64,000 bases of DNA, from NCBI GenBank assembly GCA_949358305.1, contig OX442318.1, positions 916,501 to 980,500 on the forward strand, written 5' to 3'. The position numbers were made by a program, and so were the translations under genes. Source of the stretch: Strigamia acuminata. Taxonomy: Eukaryota > Arthropoda > Chilopoda > Geophilomorpha > Linotaeniidae. The notes beneath the pieces are model-generated. The model searched no databases. It saw only the letters and a list, made by a program, of their open reading frames with translations, and was not told the origin of the DNA. Positions 1-10,446 of this stretch are shown one piece after another (position 1 is the first letter of the stretch; the number at the start of each line of letters is the position of its first letter).

Positions 1-172
1 GGAAATACGAGATTTTGAAATGACCGAGAATCTGAAAGTATAGTTTGAATTACAATTGACATGTTAAGGTGTCCACAGGAGAATCACAAGAATGAGTTCA
101 AAACCAGGAAAAATATATTGCACGTCATGAAACATACGGATAAAATATATTTGATTTCCAAATTTCACTTAC

Positions 173-926
173 ATTGGCTGCTAAAATATTACACTCTGCG
201 GCGGCTTTCCATAATTTGAGTGGATCGTTTGCGAATTTAGTTGACGGATGAAGTAAGTCAAAGAGCTGGAAACGACGAGCATCCATTTTCTGTCGTTCAA
301 CAAAATCCTCTTTAGCTTTTAATATTTCCTGAGTTTCTGTACAAATGATGACGAGTGGATGATGAATTATTTTGTCTCTGACGAGAGTCATCGTTTTGAC
401 GAGTGGATAATCAAAGTAAGAATTAATTGAAATGTAAATTTGGTGAATGGAGATAAAAATTAGAAATAGCAGCACGACATTTTTCAATTTATTTTTTTTG
501 TCGGGCGTTTTCTGCTTTTCTTTTAGTATTTCTTGAATTTTATCTCGCAACTGGCGATCTTTGCTTTTCCTTTTTTTGTACACAATTAGAAGCATTTTGC
601 AGCAGTGAACAAATATTTCAACGAGCATTAAACATGACATTCCAAAATATAGTCCGATGTTTCCGCCAATGTCGCATAGTAAAGTGATTATGTCGTAAGA
701 ATGTCGTTCTTGCAATGTCCGAACGTAATTATTCACAGCAAAGACTTCGATAATAGTATCATTATTCTCAGAATGAGGTGATTGATAACGGTTCATGCTG
801 AGCTGTGTCACTTTACATACACCAAGACATTTGCACCTGTAGTAAGCATTAGCCCACACGTCTTGTTGTTTTCTTAGATAAGTGTTATTGCATTCTGGTA
901 GGTTTCGTGCATCATGAAACGGATAT
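173..926 (-). CDS. Exon 6 of copy A: TM2 of unit 1 joined to TM1 of unit 2
   Basis: The exon opens after a pyrimidine-rich tract ending in cag and closes at AAT|gtaagt. It reads through 251 codons without a stop. In order it shows the cysteine motif CKCLGVC, a TM2 with DIGGNIGLYFGMS, a lysine/arginine-rich cytoplasmic linker of about 35 residues, and then a new hydrophobic segment followed by a YPLVKT...HPLVIIC stretch. That stretch resembles the post-TM1 region of the family. One uninterrupted exon therefore carries the end of one channel unit and the beginning of another. The homologous exon of copy B has exactly the same length (754 bp). Confidence 0.85.
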
Positions 927-2974
927 CTGAAATCGAAATTAGTGTTCCTTTAGTGTGTTGAGTAACTATTGTGATCAAAGAAGTTAATGAACAACACACG
1001 GCTTTAGTATTTGTGAGTCTCGAGCGAACGTTTGTTTGTTAAACTAAATAGACTGCCTTATTCTTTTTACAACCTGGGTTATACACCCAGATAACCCCTA
1101 GTCGTCGTACCGACGTAATATGTGGACGAGGGCGAGACGTGGAGCTGAGTGAAAGGTCCTTAGTTGGCCGTCCCGAGGCTCACAGTATTATTAATTACAA
1201 CGTTTAAATAAACAGCCTATCTGGATATTGTTTGATTAGAACTAAAATTATACCTGCAAGTCATAACTCTCATGACACAATGCAGCAAACATCCTTGTAA
1301 ATTGTCATCGCAAGGATTTCGCTTAGTGTTGATGAAGTGATACTGAAAAAAACATGCTCCAGTTAAATTCAGATGCAACAACTTCAAGAACACGTGAAAT
1401 AAGAGAAATTATTTTCCTAAACAGCACTGAAGCATACACAGTAAGAAAGTATCTTTGATGTGATTTGCAATTCAGATACCCAAGTAACATCCGAAGGAAT
1501 ATTTGGGGCCTAATACTGCATGAATATGACAAAGATTTGAATCTGGTTCACTTTAACGACCACATTTTAGCGACACCGCAATAGCTAAAATGACCCGAGC
1601 GCTAAAGTGAACGTCGATTAAAATCTTATATAAAAATCTTATAAATTTAATCAAAATTATTCCAAAATCTAATAAATTAAATTAAAAATATCCCAAAATC
1701 TAATAAATTTAAGCAAAACTATTCCAAAATATGTCAAAGTGCATACATTTTTTTCAACACTAATCACAAAATTCTGAAATTTATCCAAATCCACTTCCTT
1801 GTTAGTCAACCTGTCACCAACAACACCGCTCCTTTCACCTCAACCCTCAAACGCATCCAACGAGCAATTAGAAAATAAATGATTGACATAAAATGCAAAT
1901 CCCAAAAAATTCCTCCATATTTGACTATGACAGCTTAATCTTGGCTGACAACACAATACCCCAAATATCATAACCAGAAATTCCTGTCCCTTTCCCACAA
2001 TCCCCTGCAAAACCTCAAAAACGTTGCTAAAACGTTCGTGAAATGTGCTGAACGAATTTTTCGGTTGACCTGTCGGGCGTCGCAAAAAACTCACCAATTT
2101 TGGCTTTTTCTGCTAAAATTGCATTCGCTAAAGTAAACTAATCTGAAAATTTTGCCCAAATTTGACAAAATTTTGCACAATAATTTTGGATGTCTTATTT
2201 CGTAAAGGTCTTGAAAATCTTTCTTACTTGTTGAACATTAACTTTATAAACATGTTTTTGGTGCAGTCTGAACCAATCTCCAATGATATCATAGTTGATT
2301 TGTGAATGATCAATGAATACCTGAAAAATCAGAGAACAAGTGCACCAGTTATTCAGACTGAATTGAATTTATAAACAACATTTAACACAGCATTTGCTTC
2401 GCCATTGTGTTGATACAAATGCAATTATTAAGTGGTCATCTCAGCCAATTGCAGGACTGGAAATGGATATTGTGGCCTGCTCAAAGTGGATTAATTGTTA
2501 GTTGAAGCACTCTAATATGATCTTTAAATAAAAGGTACAAGTTATTGGGCCTGTAATCTGTTCACCCTATTTCTTTGATTCTAAAGCTGCGTTTTTGGCA
2601 ACCGCACGCGATTTTTTAAAAGCTCTCGTGATCCGATTTTAATGGGAAATAAAATGATTTACCAGGGTACCGGAAATAAAAGGATTAATGAAATAACTAA
2701 TTTAAACAAATGATTTTAAGTTTAATGATAAAGTTTTTTATTTGCATAGAAATAGTTAATTATTAAATGGGATCTTGAATAAATAAATTAAAAAAATAAA
2801 TTAGGGGCGATGAAGTGATTTAACACTGTTGTGCTCCACCAACAATCAGCTCGCGCCCAACCAGTGAGGTGCGCTTTACAGTTTGAGAAACGCTGCTCTG
2901 GCGAAAAGAGTTTACCAGCTACTAGACAAAGATTGAGCAATTTTGGGAACGGGAAATCCTAAATGGGTCATTAC

Positions 2975-3006
<32 letters not shown>

Positions 3007-4249
3007 ATAATTATTTATTAATCCCACACTCCAGGAGTACAGGTTACAGGACATTCATTAGTGCGTTGGAAATATCCCAACCCGGTTATACAATTGTTAT
3101 AACAATGCGCCCTTTTCAAGTTAATTTTGGCTGAAAAAATGCCGTTTTGCGTACAATAATGTCGTTATAGCAGTAGTACTTGTAAATGAACTTGAAAAGG
3201 GCGCATTGTTATAAAAAAATTTCTGGGTCAGATAACCATTGTCCAGTCACTGTAAATTGTCGATGTGAAACTAAATACAAAATTTCAAATTGATTGTGCA
3301 TTAAATGTGAAATAAGCTTCAAGTTTGGACAATTCTGAATCAAGTTTGAAAGGATTTACAATATATTTTTCATTGTAAAATTGGTCGATCTGATAATGCC
3401 GGATCTCTAACAAAACGTGGGTGGAGATTTCATTCTGCCAATAGTGCACGGGTACACAATGAGAAGATTTACGCTTGTCTAAATTATTTCACATAGGCCT
3501 ACCTCAACGAACTGGCAGTATGCTGGGAATTTTAGTTTGATCACCATCTTGTAATTTAAATTTCCATATGGGAACCGAAAAGCTAAATGAAAATGAATTC
3601 ACAAATAATGAATTTGTATAGGATTTTTGGTGATTTTTTTACGTACCACTTGAAACTTGAGCAGTAGGCTGATGAATAGTATCATAATTTTGAATTGTCA
3701 GATTAATGCGTGATTTTCCCTGGAAGGAATTTCTCAATTATTGGTAAATAGAATGAAAGAGAAATGGAGCTTTACCATTGCATAGTGCGCATCAGTTATG
3801 TAACTAGGTACACTCAGATATTTCATAATGTCAGTCAAATTTAAATGTTTACGGTAAAGATTCCAGTTACAGTCTTCGACTGTGTACTTGCTGCCAGGCA
3901 ATTTTGTTGATATATTGTTAAGTTCCTGTGTTATACGTGGAATAATATAAACATTTGGGAAAAGACCATGGGTTGTTTCAATCAAGTATGCATCAGTTGC
4001 TGTTGGCTCATCCAGATAATGCAATATTCGATCTGCAGTTTGGTACACACACATTGCAAGATTGGTAATGAATAATGTGATAAATAGATAAGATGTGTAT
4101 TTTTTCTTTATTGAAATGTTTTTCAGTGATTTGACGAATGTCGGTGTCTCTGATTGCTCTGTTATGACGATGCCAACAATGCGTTGCAATTTTCTTTGCC
4201 TGAGTTGTTGAATGCGGCCAAACGTTCGATGTGATTTGTGGTTGTCCAT
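173..4249 (-). CDS. DEG/ENaC-like ion channel, copy A (3' part outside window)
   Basis: Spliced gene traced by hand from splice sites and homology to copy B. Exons run 4249-3776, 3719-3647, 3582-3503, 2320-2228, 1342-1254 and 926-173, each bounded by AG and GT with consistent phases 0, 1, 0, 0, 2, 0. Exon 1 encodes a cytoplasmic N-terminus and TM1 (about residues 51-70). Exons 2-5 encode a short extracellular domain with cysteines in exons 3 and 5. Exon 6 has a CxCxxxC motif, then TM2 with the family's GG..GL..G.S..L..E pattern and the G-M-S filter, and then a second TM1. The remaining exons lie beyond position 1. By family this should be a sodium-permeable, trimeric plasma-membrane channel; gating stimulus unknown. 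The HG motif usually found before TM1 is not seen. The start is the ATG shared with copy B. Membership of the family is strong; exon borders are inferred without transcripts. Confidence 0.82.
1546..2139. mobile_element. MITE in intron 4 of copy A
   Basis: Imperfect terminal inverted repeats of about 26 bp (left end starts GTTCACTTTAACGACC; right end reads the same in reverse complement with a few changes). The element is flanked by AATCTG at 1540-1545 and 2140-2145, a 6-bp candidate target duplication. The same element sits in the same intron of copy B, so it inserted before the gene duplicated. A chance open frame inside it is not a gene. Confidence 0.5.
2745..2895. mobile_element. Right-end remnant of a hAT-like element in intron 3 of copy A
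   Basis: The last bases, CAGTTTGAGAAACGCTG, match the right terminus of the longer element at 30987-31745 in copy B and are followed by CTCTGGCG (2896-2903), its 8-bp target sequence. The left end is missing here, so copy A suffered an internal deletion. Confidence 0.5.
2968..3006. repeat. (ATTT)n microsatellite
   Basis: About nine tandem tetranucleotides in intron 3 of copy A. A shorter run occurs at the matching place in copy B near 31977-31995. Confidence 0.9.
3096..3213. repeat. Inverted repeat, foldback-type, intron 3 of copy A
   Basis: A 25-bp arm (core ATGCGCCCTTTTCAAG) at 3096-3122 recurs in reverse complement at 3189-3213 around a 66-bp loop. Copy B keeps only the right arm, near 32073-32100. 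Confidence 0.6.
3776..4249 (-). CDS. Exon 1 of copy A: N-terminus and TM1 of unit 1
   Basis: 158 codons from ATG to the donor ATG|gtaaag. A basic N-terminus is followed by a hydrophobic span at residues 51-70 and a motif LFPNVYI that matches the FPAVTIC-like stretch after TM1 in DEG/ENaC channels. Exon length and phase are identical in copy B (32645-33118). The frame stays open for a few codons into the intron, but the conserved donor marks the true end. Confidence 0.8.
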
Positions 4250-4725
4250 TTTGTATAGACGATGTTAACTAGAATAGAACAATAATCTGCGGTTTAAATA
4301 CTAGAATGTATGATTACTTATTTCTCACAAACATTTTGTAAAAGGGGATCTGGGCGGGCGGCGTAATGATAAACTAGGGAGTGATTTGGACACAATGAAA
4401 GGTAAAACATAAAAAACTGGGTGAGCATTTCTCGTTGTTGGATAATTGGTAAATTACGTGTGCATTACTCTTTCCTTGTTGTCATTGTAAAAAGCATACA
4501 TGCTTGATGTATTCTTGCGTACGACGCTCTCCCTTTGCCATATTGTTTTTAATGCGAGTAAACATACTTTTTCCCCTTACTGGAGACGTCCTTCTTTATT
4601 CCTCACACAGTTGTTGCAATTAAAATACTAAATGATAAGATCATATCTGCTTGAATGCGAATAAGATAATTAAGTACAAGGTTTATTTTGTAAGAGAATT
4701 TATCACCATACAAAGTCAACCAGAC
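4250..4725. other. Upstream region of copy A; no gene seen
   Basis: AT-rich DNA of about 475 bp between the channel start codon and the Gypsy insertion. The first 157 bp are conserved upstream of copy B and are the likely place for a minus-strand promoter. I see no convincing TATA box or other element. Confidence 0.4.
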
Positions 4726-4930
4726 TGATAAATCCTTATAAATAAAGCACAACTCTCAATTTAGATAGGAAGAATAAGCTCAACTTCTCCATTTATTGGC
4801 GTGTCGCTCACGACTGAATTCCAGAATACATGTGTAACCATGGCTAGTTTACACAACAAACACCAGCCATGGCCTATTGTTACAACCATCGTATTACGTT
4901 TAATAACTAATTTATTATCAGAATCTAACA
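4726..4930 (-). repeat. 3' LTR of Gypsy element
   Basis: Matches 10242-10446 at 204 of 205 positions by eye; the one difference is TTATTATCA versus TTATCATCA near the inner end. Confidence 0.95.
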
Positions 4931-5157
4931 TTCCTCCCCAGTTACAATGATTATCACTTGTAATTTCACACTTTTTAAATTAATTAAAATCACAACATTT
5001 GTTCATTAAAGCTTCTTCACCATACCCTTTACAATTTACTACTTTCAACCTAAAACTACTGAACACCACTCCTACTTTTACTTTTTACAACAATTCCTTT
5101 AAATAATTTCAAACACTTTTTTTCTTTTTAAAATTACACAATACGGGCACTTGACTC

Positions 5158-8100
5158 CTATTGCTTTCCTTTGTCTGCCATGCGCTTCAACAGCAGGCGG
5201 GTCCGTTCTGCGTCCTCCTTGCTGTAGATCTGCGTTTTATCTGTCGGCCCTTTACCAGTCTTTTTTGTCGGAAGGGTGGCGCGAGGTGCCCCTCTCTCCA
5301 TAGGATCTGTCGTCGTGCTTGGACCAGGCTGATCCGGATCTCCTATGGGCTCCATGCGCACCATCTCGGCGACTTTTAAACCGTGCTTGGGTAGCCTCGC
5401 CACCGGTGCATTGCGGTAACTAGCCAAAACCGTTTCCTCGTCATCGTCCTCCTCCCCCGAGGATAGGTCTTTGTAGTTAATTTCGATGTTCCTGGCCGCG
5501 CGCGTTCTAGGTCTCTGCTCCAAATTGATGGTGTCACGCTGGGGTTCATCCAACTGCCGCTCGTTCCCTGCCTCCTCGACCAGCATCGGCGCGTGTGGCG
5601 CCTCCGGGACGAGCACTGGGACCTGCTCACCACCTGGTGAAACTTGAGCTCCTCCAGGTGCCTGCACGGGTATTGGGGGTCTCGCGGCTTGCGGTGGGGT
5701 GAGAAAAAGCTGTGGTGGTGTCGGTGGCGTCGGTGGCGGCATCACAGGTGGCGTCGCCAGCAAGGGTGCATACGTGTAAGCTCGCTGTCCCTCCCCAACT
5801 TCAGGAGTCGCTGACACTTCAACCGGCGCTGGGACAGTCACCTCGCTCGCGTCCGTCGCATCCCGCCTCCTGACGTGGTTCAGATGTCTGACCACTTGCT
5901 TGCTGGTTTGCACGTCCCTCAATTGGTAAACGACCTCGCCACTCCTCTCTAGGACAACCGCCGGTCGCCACGGTGGAGTACTTGCTGGAAACGACTTGTA
6001 CCACAACTTGTCACCAACGGTGAAGTTCCTGAAACGAGAGTTAGTCGCTGCCCCGCCAACTGTGCATCTGGGTTTCACCAAGTCCAAAAAGGTGAAAGGC
6101 TGCCGTCCAATGAACAGCATTGCTGGCGACTGATTGTCACGCCCACGGAAACTTGTATGCTGATACAGCATAAGTCTCAACAAGCGCAGCTCCAAATCTC
6201 CCTTGGTGAACTTCACCAAACGGTCCTTGACCCAACGCACCGCACGTTCTGCCTGCCCGTTAGACTGGGCGTGGTATGGGGGGGAGAACATATGCTCGAC
6301 CCCATTTCTCCTCAAAAAACTGGCAAACTCTGCAGACGTGAACTGGGCTCCGTTGTCGCTGACCAAAAGGTGCGGGAGCCCAAAAGTACTAAACACACGC
6401 CTGAGAATCGAGATTGTGGTCGCTGAAGTGGCCGTTCGTGTCGCCCTCGCCTCGATCCAGCCAGAGTAGGCGTCAACCAACACCAAAACCATCTGGGACT
6501 GAATGGGACCGGCGTAGTCAATGTGTACACGGGCCCATGGCTCCTCGGCACGCGGCCATGAAATAGGCAGTGCGTGTGGCGGCAAGGGTCTGCTTTGCGC
6601 GCAGATGACGCACTTCTGCACGAAGTTAATGATTTGCGGGGTAATTCCCGCCCACCACACTGCACTGCGGGCCCTCTTTTTCATGGCCACAATGCCAGGA
6701 TGGCCTTCATGAAGGAGCCGCAGCATCCTGGTCTGCAAGGCCCCTGGTACCACCACTCTAGCCCTCCACAAGAGGACTCCCGCCATAAGTGAGAGTTCCT
6801 CAAAACGGTTGGCATAAACAGCCAACTCAGGGTGACCTGAAAGCGAGGCAAAATCTCCTTCACGGACCGCAGCAACCACCACAGTCAACTCTGTGTCGAC
6901 TGCCGTCGCCTTCGCGACTTCCACCGCTGTCAACAAGTTCTCCCCCTCCATTTCGACCAAAAATACCGGTCGGTCATCTACCTCAGCTGGCGCCGGATCG
7001 CAAGGGAATCTGCTGAGGACATCAGCGTTGGAATTGTCAGCTCCCCTGCGGTACCGCAACACATAAGAGTAAGCTGACAAAAGGAGGGCCCAACGGAGCA
7101 TTCTGGGGCTGACCACCAACGGAATCGGTCGGTCAGACCCCAAAATGCCCAACAAGGGCTTGTGATCGGTGTATATGGTGAACTCCCTGCCCATCAGGTA
7201 TATATGGAACTTTTTCACCGCGAATACAACCGACAGCGCCTCCTTGTCGATGTGCGCATAATTACTCTCGGCACGGCTGAGGGATCTCGAGGCAAAAGCA
7301 ACTGGATGTTCTCTTTCCAGTTTGTCAACGTGGGCCAGGACCGCCCCTACCCCATACGGGGACGCGTCCGCGGCGATCACCAACGGACGGTGCAAATCGT
7401 AATATGTTAAAATGGGAGCGGAGGTCAAAGCCCGTTTAATCTCGTCAAATGCTCGCTGCCTGCGCTGGTTCCAAACCCAATTTGCCTCCGCGCACAGCAG
7501 TTCATAAAGCGGAGTCGCCTTGTCAGCTAAATGTTCAATGAACACGGCGTAAAACGCCACCATCCCAAGGAAAGTTCGAAGCCCCTTTACATCAACAGGA
7601 GGTGGGATCGCCAAAACTGCCTCCACTTTTGACGAGATCGGTCTCACTCCCTTCTGACTGATCGAAAAACCCAGAAAATTCAATCCACTTTCGCAAAATA
7701 AACATTTCTCCCTAGCCAGGTGTAAACCCCTATCAGCCAATCTGCGAAAAATCTGTTCTAAAACCCACAAATGCTCTGGTAAATCCCACGTCGCTACGAG
7801 AATATCGTCCAAATAGACGAAAATGCGCGGCACCCCGTCCAGGACCGAGATAATAATCCGCTGGAAAATACCTGCGGATGGCATGGTCCCAAACGGGAGC
7901 CTGGTAACGGCCATTAGGCCCTTCGGGGTGTTAACGGCTGCAATAACAGCCGACCGCTCGGACAGCGGGATTTGCAAATACGCTTGCCTGAGGTCAAGCG
8001 TACTGAACACCCGCGCTCTCCCGATAGAAGCTAGCAACTCGGCAATGCGAGGCAGGGGGTACGGGTCCGGCTGTAAATTAGCATTCACGGTGGACCTATA

Positions 8101-10176
8101 GTCCCCGCACAAACGGACCCCCCCGTCCTTCTTCTGCACCGTGACCAGGGGAGTTCCCCACACAGAGAACGGAATTGGTTTGAATACCCCTTTGCCGATC
8201 AAGTCATCAATCTCGCTACTGACCGCTTCTCTAAGTGGTAATGGGATAGGCCTAGGCCTATAAAATCTGGGAACCGCATCAGGTCTTAAAATAAGATCCA
8301 CCGGTTCACCTTTATATGTTCCAAGGCACTCACTGAACACATGTGCGTATCGCAATAATAGTTCGCTCAAGGAACCAGCTCTCTGCGCGCTCCCACTCGC
8401 CATTTCAACGTGATCCACCGGGCTCGCTGACGGGTGTTGACCATTACCCGCCGCTCCATCACCCTCCGCTGGCGCCGCCGGGCCACGTCCGTCTCCTGAA
8501 ATTAAAGCGGCAGAAATATTATGCCATCCAAATTTACGCACTGCGTCTCGACCAATAAGACTGGGGCCCTGACGCCCCACCACTACAAAATTCACCCTTG
8601 CTGTTACCTCACCCATACGCATATTTAGCCACACCTGTCCCAGCACCTCAATGGGCTGGTGCTGGTATGCAAACAGCTTGACGGAAGTGGGGGTGATCGC
8701 CCTCCTTGAAATCAAACGCTTGGTCAGCAAAGCGTTGCAATCAGTCGCATTCAGCACCGACAACTCGCTGCCGGTGTCCAGCAACAAATTAAATCTGAAA
8801 GTATTCAAAACCACCTGCACAATAAGGGGTGGCGACCTCACTCTTGCTCCAACCACGTGAAACAGGGCGAAGTCCTCGTCCTGCTCTTGGATGACATTGA
8901 TCGGGACGTTTCGTTGCCTCCACTTTTCCTCGGATGCAGCTGCTCCACCGAAACTGCCATCAACCTCAGGTGGAAACGCCGCTGGTGGGCAAGCTCCCTC
9001 CTGGTCACTCGCCTTCTTCCGCCACTCGCCAATCAAACGTCCGCCCGCTCCTTGATTTTGACCGGCCCTTGGTCCCAGCGCAGGTTCGAAAGGGCAATCC
9101 CTCACAAAGTGCGGTCCGCCGCAACGAAAACAGTCGACGGGCGTGCCGTCCCTTTTTACAGGTTGGCCGCCTCGCCCACTGCTCTGTCCCTGACGCCCGC
9201 GCCAAGGTCGCTGAAACGATCCGCGTTGCATACTGGTTCCTGGGCCTGGAGTACCGGGTGAAACAAATTGATTGGCTCTTCCACGGCCTCTCTGCACACC
9301 ACGCCGTCCACCTGTTGACACCTGCATCACCGCCGCCGAAGAAGACGCTTTGGCCGGCTCCTCATCCGTGAAAGGCAGCGGCTCCTCTCGTCCCGTCGCC
9401 GCGATGTGAGCCATCTCGTGGGCCACCGCTCTCTTTGTCATCGCTGCTGCTGTTAAGGGCATGTTTAGGAGAATTTCCCTCACTAACACCTCGTTGCGCG
9501 ACCCGCGCACGACCTGATGAACGATCGCGCCATCCGTCTCATCTTTGGTTGCGAATCCGCAACGTTGCGACAAAACCCTCAACTGTGCAATATACGTTTC
9601 GATCGACTCACCGTCGTGTCGCCTCCGCGCTCCAAAGCGCTGTCGAGCCATGTACGGGGTGTCGACCGACGTGTAATGGTCGTCCACCACCTCTAAAATG
9701 ACGTCCAAAGCCATGGTTACGACGTCCTTTGGATGCGCCCATCGTTTGATTTTGTCAAACATTGGAATGCCAATCACTGTCAAAAGCAACGGCACTTGTC
9801 TTTCCGCTTCTACCTTGTTTAGAAGTACAAACTGCTGGTAAGTCTGCTTCCAGCTCGTCCACTCGTGCAACGTGGATCCAGAAAACGGCGGAATGCCGCC
9901 CAGCATCAATTGTGCCATGACCAACAACAGCACAAACCCACACAAAACGGTAAACTTCGCGTTCGACGACCCGTGTTCGATCACGTAGGCCTGACGTTCG
10001 TCTTGTCGTCGAAATTCGTCCAGCTGACGTCCACAGAACGTCCCCGACGGCTCACACGCTGCACGCCACAAAAATCCGTTCAATTCTCCGCCCGAACGTC
10101 GACTCGCCGACGCGGACTTCATCAATTGCAGAAAAGGTAGGCAAAAACTCACTTTTTGTTGATTTCTCACACACAA
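5158..10176 (-). CDS. Gypsy gag-pol polyprotein
   Basis: 1672 codons without interruption. Gag: the region after residue 87 starts MAQLMLGGIPPF, and this Met may be the true start because the upstream part is unlike gag. A zinc knuckle CFRCGGPHFVRDC spans 349-361 (CX2CX3HX4C). Protease has LLDTGSE with D467. Reverse transcriptase spans about 635-890 with D728 and the YLDD box at 788-791. RNase H has D937, E979, D1004 and D1052. Integrase has the H1156/H1159...C1189/C1192 zinc site and D1220, D1274 and E1310 as catalytic triad. A proline-rich tail and an acidic/basic C-terminus follow. All expected catalytic residues are present. Gag and pol share a single frame, so no frameshift signal is needed. 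The element copies its RNA through cDNA and integrates it into host DNA. Confidence 0.95.
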   Translation of the reverse strand: MCVRNQQKVSFCLPFLQLMKSASASRRSGGELNGFLWRAACEPSGTFCGRQLDEFRRQDERQAYVIEHGSSNAKFTVLCGFVLLLVMAQLMLGGIPPFSGSTLHEWTSWKQTYQQFVLLNKVEAERQVPLLLTVIGIPMFDKIKRWAHPKDVVTMALDVILEVVDDHYTSVDTPYMARQRFGARRRHDGESIETYIAQLRVLSQRCGFATKDETDGAIVHQVVRGSRNEVLVREILLNMPLTAAAMTKRAVAHEMAHIAATGREEPLPFTDEEPAKASSSAAVMQVSTGGRRGVQRGRGRANQFVSPGTPGPGTSMQRGSFQRPWRGRQGQSSGRGGQPVKRDGTPVDCFRCGGPHFVRDCPFEPALGPRAGQNQGAGGRLIGEWRKKASDQEGACPPAAFPPEVDGSFGGAAASEEKWRQRNVPINVIQEQDEDFALFHVVGARVRSPPLIVQVVLNTFRFNLLLDTGSELSVLNATDCNALLTKRLISRRAITPTSVKLFAYQHQPIEVLGQVWLNMRMGEVTARVNFVVVGRQGPSLIGRDAVRKFGWHNISAALISGDGRGPAAPAEGDGAAGNGQHPSASPVDHVEMASGSAQRAGSLSELLLRYAHVFSECLGTYKGEPVDLILRPDAVPRFYRPRPIPLPLREAVSSEIDDLIGKGVFKPIPFSVWGTPLVTVQKKDGGVRLCGDYRSTVNANLQPDPYPLPRIAELLASIGRARVFSTLDLRQAYLQIPLSERSAVIAAVNTPKGLMAVTRLPFGTMPSAGIFQRIIISVLDGVPRIFVYLDDILVATWDLPEHLWVLEQIFRRLADRGLHLAREKCLFCESGLNFLGFSISQKGVRPISSKVEAVLAIPPPVDVKGLRTFLGMVAFYAVFIEHLADKATPLYELLCAEANWVWNQRRQRAFDEIKRALTSAPILTYYDLHRPLVIAADASPYGVGAVLAHVDKLEREHPVAFASRSLSRAESNYAHIDKEALSVVFAVKKFHIYLMGREFTIYTDHKPLLGILGSDRPIPLVVSPRMLRWALLLSAYSYVLRYRRGADNSNADVLSRFPCDPAPAEVDDRPVFLVEMEGENLLTAVEVAKATAVDTELTVVVAAVREGDFASLSGHPELAVYANRFEELSLMAGVLLWRARVVVPGALQTRMLRLLHEGHPGIVAMKKRARSAVWWAGITPQIINFVQKCVICAQSRPLPPHALPISWPRAEEPWARVHIDYAGPIQSQMVLVLVDAYSGWIEARATRTATSATTISILRRVFSTFGLPHLLVSDNGAQFTSAEFASFLRRNGVEHMFSPPYHAQSNGQAERAVRWVKDRLVKFTKGDLELRLLRLMLYQHTSFRGRDNQSPAMLFIGRQPFTFLDLVKPRCTVGGAATNSRFRNFTVGDKLWYKSFPASTPPWRPAVVLERSGEVVYQLRDVQTSKQVVRHLNHVRRRDATDASEVTVPAPVEVSATPEVGEGQRAYTYAPLLATPPVMPPPTPPTPPQLFLTPPQAARPPIPVQAPGGAQVSPGGEQVPVLVPEAPHAPMLVEEAGNERQLDEPQRDTINLEQRPRTRAARNIEINYKDLSSGEEDDDEETVLASYRNAPVARLPKHGLKVAEMVRMEPIGDPDQPGPSTTTDPMERGAPRATLPTKKTGKGPTDKTQIYSKEDAERTRLLLKRMADKGKQ

Positions 10177-10241
10177 ACAGCATCCAACTGTCCACTAAAC
10201 CAAACCATGGTTTAAATTTGTCTTATTATCGTGGATACCAC

Positions 10242-10446
10242 TGATAAATCCTTATAAATAAAGCACAACTCTCAATTTAGATAGGAAGAATAAGCTCAAC
10301 TTCTCCATTTATTGGCGTGTCGCTCACGACTGAATTCCAGAATACATGTGTAACCATGGCTAGTTTACACAACAAACACCAGCCATGGCCTATTGTTACA
10401 ACCATCGTATTACGTTTAATAACTAATTTATCATCAGAATCTAACA
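10242..10446 (-). repeat. 5' LTR of Gypsy element
   Basis: 205 bp with TG...CA ends. The primer-binding site follows at about 10240-10222 on the minus strand and the gag-pol frame opens about 65 bp beyond the LTR. Confidence 0.95.

Larger units (their letters stand above)
48..4406. repeat. Segmental duplication, copy A
   Basis: Homologous along its length to 27871-33275, including introns, transposon fossils and about 150 bp upstream of the start codon. Homology stops after GGTAAA at 4406 and 33275. Introns differ by many substitutions and by about 1 kb of extra DNA in copy B, so the duplication is not recent. Confidence 0.85.
4726..10446 (-). mobile_element. Full-length Ty3/Gypsy LTR retrotransposon
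   Basis: 5.7-kb element on the minus strand. The two 205-bp LTRs (10242-10446 as 5' LTR, 4726-4930 as 3' LTR) begin TGTTAG and end TTATCA in element orientation and differ at one position in my comparison. After the 5' LTR comes one spacer base and then TGGTATCCACGATAATAAG as primer-binding site, with the expected TGG start. A purine tract (GGGGAGGA) lies just before the 3' LTR. One open gag-pol frame fills the interior. The flanks carry GTCAACCAGAC on both sides (4715-4725 and 10447-10457). Structure and coding capacity suggest a young, possibly competent insertion. Protein features resemble the K02A2.6-like (Mag-type) group, by recollection of the family only. Confidence 0.95.

Noticed and set aside
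1323-1532. 69-codon minus frame in copy A and its partner at 29155-29355
   Set aside because: It overlaps exon 5 only in part. Its 5' portion is intron and the true exon uses a splice acceptor at 1343-1344.
5161-10140. Numerous plus-strand frames of 60-145 codons
   Set aside because: They are shadows of the 1672-codon Gypsy frame on the opposite strand.
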